The translations under genes were made by a program, and so were the position numbers. A stretch of DNA of 64,000 nt from Panulirus ornatus (taxonomy: Eukaryota; Arthropoda; Malacostraca; Decapoda; Palinuridae): the NCBI RefSeq assembly GCF_036320965.1, contig NC_092234.1, positions 40,745,505 to 40,809,504 of the forward strand. Direction: 5' to 3'. The notes under the pieces were generated by a model that was given only the letters and a program-made list of their open reading frames with translations, was not told the origin of the DNA and searched no databases. This document shows, one piece after another, positions 20,257-28,086 of this stretch (position 1 is the stretch's first letter; every line of letters starts with the position of its first letter).

Positions 20257-22574
20257 TTTTTTTTTTTTTTTTTGCCGCTGTCTCCCGCGTTTGCGAGGTA
20301 GCGCAAGGAAACAGACGAAAGAAATGGCCCAACCCACCCCCATACATATGTATATACATACGTCCACACACGCAAATATACATACCTACACAGCTTTCCA
20401 TGGTTTACCCCAGACGCTTCACATGCCTTGATTCAATCCACTGACAGCATGTCAACCCCGGTATACCACATCGCTCCAATTCACTCTATTCCTTGCCCTC
20501 CTTTCACCCTCCTGCATGTTCAGGCCCCGATCATACAAAATCTTTTTCACTCCATCTTTCCACCTCCAATTTGGTCTCCCTCTTCTCCTCGTTCCCTCCA
20601 CCTCCGACACATATATCCTCTTGGTCAATCTTTCCTCACTCATTCTCTCCATGTGACCAAACCATTTCAAAACACCCTCTTCTGCTCTCTCAACCACGCT
20701 CTTTTTATTTCCACACATCTCTCTTACCCTTACGTTACTTACTCGATCAAACCACCTCACACCACACATTGTCCTCAAACATCTCATTTCCAGCACATCC
20801 ATCCTCCTGCACACAACTCTATCCATAGTCCATGCCTCGCAACCATACAACATTGTTGGAACCACTATTCCTTCAAACATACCCATTTTTGCTTTCTGAG
20901 ATAATGTTCTCGACTTCCACACATTCTTCAAGGCTCCCAGAATTTTCGCCCCCTCCCCCACCCTATGATCCACTTCCGCTTCCATGTTTCCATCCGCTGC
21001 CAGATCCACTCCCAGATATCTAAAACACTTCACTTCCTCCAGTTTTTCTTCTTTCAAACTTACCTCCCAATTGACTTGACCCTCAACCCTACTGTACCGA
21101 ATAACCTTGCTCTTATTCACATTTACTCTCAACTTTCTTCTTTCACACACTTTACCAAACTCAGTCACCAGCTTCTGCAGTTTCTCACATGAATCAGCCA
21201 CCAGCGCTGTATCATCAGCGAACAACAACTGACTCACTTCCCAAGCTCTCTCATCCCCAACAGACTTCATCCTTGCCCCTCTTTCCAAAACTCTTGCATT
21301 CACCTCCCTAACAACCCCATCCATAAACAAATTAAACAACCATGGAGACATCACACACCCCTGCCGCAAACCTACATTCACTGAGAACCAATCACTTTCC
21401 TCTCTTCCTACACGTACACATGCCTTACATCCTCGATAAAAACTTTTCACTGCTTCTAACAACTTGCCTCCCACACCATATATTCCTAAAACCTTCCACA
21501 GAGCATCTCTATCAACTCTATCATATGCCTTCTCCAGATCCATAAATGCTACATACAAATCCATTTGCTTTTCTAAGTATTTCTCACATACATTCTTCAA
21601 AGCAAACACCTGATCCACACATCCTCTACCACTTCTGAAACCACACTGCTCTTCCCCAATCTGATGCTCTTTACATGCCTTCACCCTCTCAATCAATACC
21701 CTCCCATACAATTTGCCAGGAATACTCAACAAACTTATACCTCTGTAATTTGAGCACTCACTCTTATCCCCTTTGCCTTTGTACAATGGCACTATGCACA
21801 CATTTCGCCAATCCTCAGGCACCTCACCATGAGTCATACATACATTAAATAACCTTACCAACCAGTCAACAATACAGTCACCCCCTTTTTTAATAAATTC
21901 CACTGCAATACCATCCAAACCTGCTGCCTTGCCGGCTTTCATCTTCCACAAAGCTTTTACTACCTCTTCTCTGTTTACCAAATCATTTTCCCTAACCCTT
22001 GCACTTTGCACACCACCTCGACCAAAACACCCTATATCTGCCACTCTATCATCAAACACATTCAACAAACCTTCAAAATACTCACTCCATCTCCTTCTCA
22101 CATCACCACTACTTGTTATCACCTCCCCATTTGCGCCCTTCACTGAAGTTCCCATTTGCTCCCTTGTCTTACGCACTTTATTTACCTCCTTCCAGAACAT
22201 CTTTTTATTCTCCCTAAAATTTAATGATACTCTCTCACCCCAACTCTCATTTGCCCTTTTTTTCACCTCTTGCACCTTTCTCTTGACCTCCTGTCTCTTT
22301 CTTTTATACGTCTCCCACTCAATTTCATTTTTTCCCTGCAAAAATCGTCCAAATGCCTCTCTCTTCTCTTTCACTAATACTCTTACTTCTTCATCCCACC
22401 ACTCACTACCCTTTCTAATCAACCCACCTCCCACTCTTCTCATGCCACAAGCATCTTTTGCGCAATCCATCACTGATTCCCTAAATACATCCCATTCCTC
22501 CCCCACTCCCCTTACTTCCATTGTTCTCACCTTTTTCCATTCTGTACTCAGTCTCTCCTGGTACTTCCTCACAT
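20257..22574 (-). mobile_element. RTE-A copy g: young, 5'-truncated, short 3' UTR form
   Basis: The minus strand begins in the linker (RKYQERLSTEWKKV, about 22573) and runs without interruption through the RT and C-terminal domain to a stop at 20452-20454, then a short 3' UTR and a poly-A tail (the T-run at 20255-20273). It belongs to the subfamily ending VVYRG. Near-identical sequence CACATACA flanks both sides (20245-20252 and 22570-22577), a likely target duplication of 8-9 bp in an older RTE-A tail. Confidence 0.88.
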
Positions 22575-22647
22575 ACATACATGTATATACATAAATGCCC
22601 ACATATGCACATATACATACATGTTGGAAAGGATCACAATTTTGCAC
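20452..22647 (-). CDS. RTE-A reverse transcriptase ORF, uninterrupted but lacking the endonuclease
   Basis: This is the longest clean RT reading frame among 5'-truncated copies: 731 codons, of which the first 24 or so are read from flanking DNA and the rest from RTE-A. Domains in order: basic linker (about residues 25-170), RT with AGLDGIAVEFIKKGGD, LYKGKGDKSECSNYRGIS, FRSGRGCVDQVFALK, FMDLEKAYDRVDRDALW, LRQGCVMSPWLFNLFMDGV, LLFADDTALVADS and FRYLGVDL, then a C-terminal domain with LYGCEAW, RWFDRVSNVRVREMCG, LKWFGHMERM and GRPNWRWKDG. There are no internal stops and catalytic residues are intact. Without endonuclease, 5' UTR or promoter, it is unlikely to be expressed as a working unit. The RTE-clade assignment is from the single ORF, domain order and C-terminal motifs. 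Confidence 0.85.
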   Translation of the reverse strand: MQNCDPFQHVCICAYVGIYVYTCMYVRKYQERLSTEWKKVRTMEVRGVGEEWDVFRESVMDCAKDACGMRRVGGGLIRKGSEWWDEEVRVLVKEKREAFGRFLQGKNEIEWETYKRKRQEVKRKVQEVKKRANESWGERVSLNFRENKKMFWKEVNKVRKTREQMGTSVKGANGEVITSSGDVRRRWSEYFEGLLNVFDDRVADIGCFGRGGVQSARVRENDLVNREEVVKALWKMKAGKAAGLDGIAVEFIKKGGDCIVDWLVRLFNVCMTHGEVPEDWRNVCIVPLYKGKGDKSECSNYRGISLLSIPGKLYGRVLIERVKACKEHQIGEEQCGFRSGRGCVDQVFALKNVCEKYLEKQMDLYVAFMDLEKAYDRVDRDALWKVLGIYGVGGKLLEAVKSFYRGCKACVRVGREESDWFSVNVGLRQGCVMSPWLFNLFMDGVVREVNARVLERGARMKSVGDERAWEVSQLLFADDTALVADSCEKLQKLVTEFGKVCERRKLRVNVNKSKVIRYSRVEGQVNWEVSLKEEKLEEVKCFRYLGVDLAADGNMEAEVDHRVGEGAKILGALKNVWKSRTLSQKAKMGMFEGIVVPTMLYGCEAWTMDRVVCRRMDVLEMRCLRTMCGVRWFDRVSNVRVREMCGNKKSVVERAEEGVLKWFGHMERMSEERLTKRIYVSEVEGTRRRGRPNWRWKDGVKKILYDRGLNMQEGERRARNRVNWSDVVYRG
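22571..22621 (-). mobile_element. Old RTE-A tail fragment, right piece
   Basis: ATGTATATACATAAATGCCC and the following CA/TA-rich bases continue the RTE-A 3' UTR that copy g interrupted at 20256. It abuts the Penelope end at 22622. Confidence 0.65.
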
Positions 22648-22930
22648 ATCATCAAGATATTCTTATGAGTCCACGGGGAAAATGAAACACGATAAGTTCC
22701 CAAGTGCACTTTCGTGTAGTATTCACATCATCATGGGAGACACAAGAGAGAAATATAAGTCAGTTGATATACATCGAAGAGACGAAGCTAGAACGTCCTA
22801 GCTTCGTCTCTTCGATGTATATCAACTGACTTATATTTCTCTCTTGTGTCTCCCCTGATGATGTGATTATTACACGAAAGTGCACTTGAGGACTTGTCGT
22901 GTTTCATTTTCCCCATGGACTCATAGGAAT
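22622..22930. mobile_element. Inverted pair of Penelope-like 3' ends (hairpin)
   Basis: A minus-oriented Penelope terminus (22622-22791) is followed after a 6-base spacer by a plus-oriented one (22798-22930). The inner 120 bases are nearly perfect reverse complements, so the region could fold into a long hairpin centred at about 22794. Each arm carries the hammerhead-like region; the plus arm has CTGATGA (22855-22861) and GAAA (22876-22879), whereas the minus arm has ATGATGA at the core, removing the conserved C. No Penelope protein-coding sequence remains. Confidence 0.83.
22846..22893 (+). ncRNA. Hammerhead-ribozyme-like motif in Penelope end (copy 3)
   Basis: CCCCTGATGA, a potential short stem GTG/CAC around ATTATTA, GAAA, palindrome AGTGCACT, then TTGAGGAC. 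This copy has the best stem II (GTG with CAC) but stem I pairing is weakened (GAGG in place of GGGA). Confidence 0.5.
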
Positions 22931-22940
22931 ATACATACAT

Positions 22941-22951
22941 ATACATTTCAA
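22941..22951. repeat. Target site duplication of RTE-A copy h, left
   Basis: ATACATTTCAA here matches 24561-24571 exactly, flanking copy h on both sides. Confidence 0.88.
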
Positions 22952-23759
22952 ACATTCTTCAAAGCTCCCAGAATTTTTGCCCCCTCCCCCACCCTATGAT
23001 TTACTTCCGCTTCCATGGTTCCATCCGCTGCCAGATCCACTCCCAGATATCTAAAACACTTCACTTCCTCCAGTTTTTCTCCATTCAAACTTACCTCCCA
23101 ATTGACTTGACCCTCAACTCTACTGTACCTAATAACCTTAATCTTATTCACATTTACTCTCAACTTTCTTCTTTCACACACTTTACCAAACTCAGTCACC
23201 AGCTTCTGCAGTTTCTCACATGAATCAGCCACCAGCGCTGTATCATCAGCGAACAACAACTGACTCATTTTCCAAGCTCTCTCATCCACAACAGACTGCA
23301 TACTTGCCCCTCTTTCCAAAACTCTTGCATTCACCTCCCCAACAACCCCATCCATAAACATATCAAACAACCATGGAGACATCACACACCCCTACCGCAA
23401 ACCTACATTCACTGGGAACCAATCACTTTCCTCTCTTCCTACATGTACACATGCCTTACATCCTCGATAAAAACTTTTCACTGCTTCTAACAACTTGCCT
23501 CCCACCCCATATAATCTTAATACCTTCCACAGAGCATCTCTATCAACTCTATCATATGCCTTCTCCAGATCAATAAATGCTATATACAAATCCATTTGCT
23601 TTTCTAAGTATTTCCCACATACATTCATCAAAGCAAACACCTGATCCACACATCCTCTACCACTTCTGAAACCACACTACTCTTCCTCAATCTGATGCTC
23701 TGTACATGCCTTCACCCTCTTAATCAATACCCTCCCATATAATTTACCAGGAATACTCA
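22952..23759 (-). pseudogene. Inverted RT segment of RTE-A copy h
   Basis: Minus-strand segments at 23392-23649 and 22948-23385 give VDQVFALMNVCGKYLEKQMD, IDLEKAYDRVDRDALW, MSPWLFDMFMDGVV, LLFADDTALVADS and FRYLGVDLAADGTMEAEV. A stop (CGG to TAG type change near 23393) breaks the palm at the LRQGC block. It reads opposite to the rest of copy h. Confidence 0.8.
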
Positions 23760-23765
23760 GCAAAA

Positions 23766-24233
23766 ATGGGTATGTTTGAAGGAATAGTGGTTCCAACAAT
23801 GTTGTATAGTTGTGAGGCATGGGCTGTGGATAGAGTTGTACGCAGGAGGGTGGATGTGCTGGAAATGAGATGTTTGAGGACAATATGTGATGTGAGGTGG
23901 TTTGATCGAGTAAGTAATGTAAGGGTAAGAGAGATGTGTGGAAATAAAAAGAGTATGGTTGAGAGAGCAGAAGAGGGAGTTTTGAAATGGTTTGGTCACA
24001 TGGAGAGAATGAGTGAGGAAAGATTGACCAAGAGGATATATGTGTCAGAGGTGGAGGGAACAAGGAGAAGAGGGAGACCAAATTGGAGGTGGAAAGATAG
24101 AGTGAAAAAGATTTTGAGAGAGCGGGGCCTGAACATGCAGGAGGGTGAAAGGCGGGCAAGGAATAGAGTAAATTGGAACAATGTGGTATACCAGGGTCGA
24201 CGTGCTGTCAATGGATTGAAACAGGGCATGTGA
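23766..24233 (+). pseudogene. C-terminal domain of RTE-A copy h
   Basis: A 155-codon frame covers MGMFEGIVVPTMLYSCEAWA, RRRVDVLEMRCLRTICDVRW, VREMCGNKKSMVERAEEG, LKWFGHMERMSEERLTKRIY and GRPNWRWKDR, ending RAVNGLKQGM. It is uninterrupted from the inversion point to the natural stop, but has no RT in frame. Confidence 0.82.
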
Positions 24234-24601
24234 AGCATCTGGGGTAAACCATGGAAAGTTGTGTGGGGCCTGGATGTGGAAAGGGAGGGGGTTGGGGGTT
24301 GTTATTCCATGTGTGGTGAGGTGGCGATGGGAATAAATAAAGGCAGACAGTATGAATTATGTACGTGTGTATATATGTATATGTCTGTGTGTGTGTATAT
24401 ATATGTGTACATTGAGATGTATAGGTATGTATATTTGCGTGTATGGACATGTATGTATATACATGTGCATGCATGTGGGCTGGGCCATTCTTTCGTCTGT
24501 TTCCTTGCGCTACCTCGCTAACACGGGAGACAGCGACAAAGCAAAATAAATAAATAAATAATACATTTCAACATATAAAAACATATGCATACAAAGAGAG
24601 T

Positions 24602-24774
24602 TGAAGAATGTGTGGAAGGCGAGAACATGTTCTGTTAATGGATTGAACCATGGCATGTGAAGCATCTAGGGTAAACCATGGAAAGTTTTGTGGGGCCTGG
24701 ATGGGGAAAGGGAGCTGTGGTTTTGGTGTATTACACATGACCGCTAGAGACTGATTGTGAATGACTGTGGCCTT
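24602..24774 (+). mobile_element. RTE-A fragment i with internal deletion
   Basis: A short piece reading LKNVWKARTC-like sequence is fused directly to the 3' UTR (GTTAATGGATTGAACCATGG and onwards), so most of the C-terminal domain is missing. The tail is absent; it abuts a Penelope end. Confidence 0.7.
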
Positions 24775-24936
24775 CGGACAATCACATGTTTACCAAATAG
24801 CATCCTAGCTTTGTCTCTTCGTTGTATATCAAGTGACTGTTATATTTCTCTCTTGATGATGTGATTATTACATGAAAGTGCACATGGGAACTTACTGTGT
24901 TTCATTTTCCCTGTGGACTCTTAGGAATATATATAG
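24775..24936 (+). mobile_element. Penelope-like 3' end with broken ribozyme core
   Basis: The sequence from GGACAATCACATGTTTACC to TTAGGAATATATA matches the other Penelope ends. The ribozyme-like core is damaged: a short deletion removes the CTCCCC before it and leaves TTGATGA, while GAAA and a near-palindromic stem III region remain. Confidence 0.75.
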
Positions 24937-24939
24937 TAG

Positions 24940-26330
24940 TTAGAAGTTGTTAGAAGTAGTGAAAGGTTTTATTGAGGATGTAAGGCTTGTGTACGAGTCG
25001 GAAGAGAGGAAAGTGATTGGTTCTCAGTGTGTGATGTCTCCATGGTTGTTTAATTTGTTTATGGAGGGGGTTGTTAGGGAGGTGGATGCAAGAGTTTTGG
25101 AGAGAGAGGCAAGTATGCAGTCTGTTGTGGATGAGAGAGCTTGGGAATTCAGTCAGTAGTTGTTCGCTGATGATACAGCGCTGGTGGCTGATTCGTGTGA
25201 GAAACTGCAGAAGCTGGTGACTGAGTTTGGTAAAGTGTGTGAAAGAAGAAAGCTGAGAGTAAATGTGAATAAGAGCAAGGTTATTTGGTACAGTAGGGTT
25301 GAGGGACAAGTCAACTGGGAGGTAAGTTTGAATGGAGAAAATCTGGAGGAAGTGAAGTGTTTTAGATATCTGGGAGTGGATTTGGCAGTGGATAGAACTA
25401 TGGAAGCTGAAGTGAGTCATAGGGTGGGGGAGGGGGCGAAAGTTCTGGGAGCCTTGAAGAATGTGTGGAAGTCGAGAACATTACCTCGGAAAGCAAAAAT
25501 GGGTATGTTTGAAGGAATAGTGGTTCCGACAATGTTATATGGTTGCAAGGCATGGGCTGTAGATAGAGTTGTGCAGAGGAGGGTGAATGTGCTGGAAATG
25601 AGATGTTTGAGGACAATATGTGGTGTGAGGTGGTTTGACTGAGTAATTAATGAAAGGGTAAGAGAGATGTATGGTAATAGAAAGAGTGTGGTTGAGAGAG
25701 CAGAAGAGGGTGTTTTGAAATGGTTTGGTCACATGGAGAGAATGAGGGAGGAAAGATTGACCAAGAGGATATATGTGTCAGAGATGGAGGGAATGAGGAG
25801 AAGTGGGAGACCAAACTGGAGGTGGAAGGATGGAGTGAAAAAGATTTTGAGTGATCGGGGCTTGAACATGCAGGAGGGTGAAAGGCATGCGAGGAATAGA
25901 ATGAATTGGAATGATGTGTTATACCGGGGGGGTCGACATGCTGTCAATGGATTGATCCAGGGCATGTGAAGCGTTTGGGAAAGGGAGCTGTGGTTTTGGT
26001 GCATTATACATGGCAGCTAGAGATTGAGTGTGATCGAATGTGGCCTTTGTTGTCTTTTCCTAGTGCTACCTTGCGCACATGCGGGGGAGGGGGTTTTCAT
26101 TTCAAGTGTGGCGGGGTGGCGACGGAAATGAATAAGGGCAGACAGTATGAATTATGTACATGTCTATATATGTATATGTGTGTGTGAGTATATATATGTA
26201 TATGTTGAGATGTATAGGTATGTATATGTGCGTGCATGGACAAGTATGTATATACATGTGTATGTGGGTGGGTTGAGCCATTCTTTTGTCTGTTTCCTTG
26301 CGCTACCTTGCTAATGCGGGAGACAGCGCA
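24940..26330 (+). mobile_element. RTE-A copy j: 5'-truncated, long 3' UTR form
   Basis: It starts in the RT at KLLEVVKGFI and extends to a tail ending GGAGACAGCG at 26330. The coding part is in segments 24947-25159, 25160-25642 and 25667-25969, broken by a TAG at 25157, a TGA near 25640 and a deletion that removes NVGLRQG. It ends RHAVNGLIQGM, the longer C-terminus. It abuts copy k with the tail cut short. Confidence 0.85.
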
Positions 26331-26617
26331 CAACTCTATTCATAGCCCATGCCTCGCAACCATACAACATTGTTGGAACCACTATTCCTTCAAACATACC
26401 CATTTTTGCTTTCCGAGATAATGTTCTCGACTTCCACACATTCTTCAAGGCTCCCAGAATTTTCGCCCCCTCCCCCACCCTATGATCCACTTCCACTTCC
26501 ATGGTTCCATCCGCTGACAGATCCACTCCCAGATATCGAAAACACTTTACTTCCTCCAGTTTTTCTCCATTCAACCTAACCTCTCAATTGACTTGACCCT
26601 CAACCCTACTGTACCTA

Positions 26618-26631
<14 letters not shown>
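26331..26631 (-). mobile_element. RTE-A copy k: short inverted fragment
   Basis: On the minus strand this covers RYSRVEGQVN to AMNRVV, with no tail. It overlaps in element coordinates with copy l on the other side of the (TA)n, so it is not simply the inverted half of copy l. Its junction with copy j is at shared GCGCAC-like sequence. Confidence 0.78.

Positions 26632-26691
<60 letters not shown>
26632..26691. repeat. (TA)n microsatellite between copies k and l
   Basis: A pure TA run of about 60 bp, flanked by CA and TGTGTG. Copy l starts at a TGTGTAGGAAGAG position of RTE-A, sharing TGTG with the repeat edge. Confidence 0.95.
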
Positions 26692-26697
<6 letters not shown>

Positions 26698-27655
26698 AGG
26701 AAGAGAGGAAAGTGATTGGTTCTCAGTGAATGTAGGTTTGTGGCAGGGGTGTGTGATGTCTCCATGGTTGTTTAATTTGTTTATGGATGGGGTTGTTAGG
26801 GAGGTAAATGCAAGAGTCCTGGAAAGAGGGGCAAGTATGAAGTCTGTTGGGGATGAGAGAGCTTGGGAAGTGAGTCAGTTGTTGTTCGCTGATGATACAG
26901 CGCTGGTGGCTGATTCATGTGAGAAACTGCAGAAGCTGGTGACTGAGTTTGGTAAAGTGTGTGGAAGAAGAAAGTTAAGAGTAAATGTGAATAAGAGCAA
27001 GGTTATTAGGTACAGTAGGGGTGAGGGTCAAGTCAATTGGGAGGTGAGTTTGAATGGAGAAAAACTGGAGGAAGTGAAGTGTTTTAGATATCTGGGAGTG
27101 GATCTGTCAGCGGATGGAACCATGGAAGCGGAAGTGGATCATAGGGTGGGGGAGGGGGCGAAAATTTTGGGAGCCTTGAAAAATGTGTGGAAGTCGAGAA
27201 CATTATCTCGGAAAGCAAAAATGGGTATGTTTGAAGGAATAGTGGTTCCAACAATGTTGTATGGTTGCGAGGCGTGGGCTATGGATAGAGATGTGCGCAG
27301 GAGGATGGATGTGCTGGAAATGAGATGTTTGAGGAAAATGTGTGGTGTGAGGTGGTTTGATCGAGTAAGTAACGTAAGGGTAAGAGAGATGTGTGGAAAT
27401 AAAAAGAGCATGGTTGAGAGAGCAGAAGAGGGTGTTTTGAAATGGTTTGGGCACATGGAGAGAATGAGTGAGGAAAGATTGACCAAGAGGATATATGTGT
27501 CGGAGGTGGAGGGAACGAGGAGAAGAGGGAGACCAAATTGGAGGTGGAAAGATGGAGTGAAAAAGATTTTGTGTGATCGGGGCCTGAACATGCAGGAGGG
27601 TGAAAGGAGGGCAAGGAATAGAGTGAATTGGAGCGATGTGGTATACAGGGGTTGA
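26690..27655 (+). CDS. RT C-terminal part and thumb of RTE-A copy l
   Basis: An uninterrupted 321-codon frame covers the second half of the RT (GCVMSPWLFNLFMDGVV, LLFADDTALVADS, LRVNVNKSKVIRYSR, FRYLGVDLSADG) and the C-terminal domain (LYGCEAWAMDRDV, KMCGVRWFDRVSNVRVREMCG, LKWFGHMERM, GRPNWRWKDG). The palm motif with the first catalytic aspartate is absent because of 5' truncation. The initiator methionine lies in repeat-derived sequence, so translation is unlikely. Confidence 0.75.
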
Positions 27656-27840
27656 CGTGCTGTCAGTGGATTGAATCAAGGCATGTGAAGCGTCTGGGGT
27701 AAACCATGGAAAGCTGTGTAGGTATGTATATTTGCGTGTGTGGACATGTGTATGTACATGTGTATGGGGGGGGGTTGGGCCATTTCTTTCGTCTGTTTCC
27801 TTGCGCTACCTCGCAAACGCGGGAGACAGCGACAAAGTAT
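26692..27840 (+). mobile_element. RTE-A copy l: young, 5'-truncated, short 3' UTR
   Basis: The copy starts in the RT at VGREESDWFSVNVGLWQGCV and is open to its natural stop at 27653-27655 (VVYRG). The short 3' UTR and tail GACAAAGTATAAAAA follow, then A and TA runs. Confidence 0.9.
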
Positions 27841-27842
27841 AA

Positions 27843-27919
<77 letters not shown>

Positions 27920-27929
27920 CCCATTTTAG

Positions 27930-27997
<68 letters not shown>

Positions 27998-28007
27998 CCC
28001 ATTTTAG

Positions 28008-28083
<76 letters not shown>
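27841..28083. repeat. Poly-A and interrupted (TA)n between copies l and m
   Basis: A 20-base A run is followed by three TA arrays (27861-27917, about 27932-27995, about 28010-28083) separated by two identical short spacers, TTTCCCATTTTAGAA. The reverse complement of each spacer resembles the RTE-A start-codon context (TTTCTGAAATGGGAAA at 59740-59755). Confidence 0.93.

Positions 28084-28086
<3 letters not shown>

Larger units (their letters stand above)
22952..24560 (+). mobile_element. RTE-A copy h with inverted 5' half
   Basis: The left part (22952-23759) is RTE-A in minus orientation, covering SIPGKLYGRV to GALKNV. The right part (23760-24560) is plus orientation, starting KMGMFEGIVV and running to the tail TAAATAAATAAATA. 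The two parts are almost complementary segments of one element, with only about 28 bp missing between them, and a perfect 10-11 bp duplication flanks the whole. This is the structure expected of one insertion whose 5' part was inverted during integration. The C-terminus is the longer NGLKQGM form. Confidence 0.88.

Noticed and set aside
26331..27840. Copies k and l as one twin-priming insertion like copy h
   Set aside because: Their element coordinates overlap and a (TA)n run lies between them, unlike the complementary, almost gapless halves of copy h.
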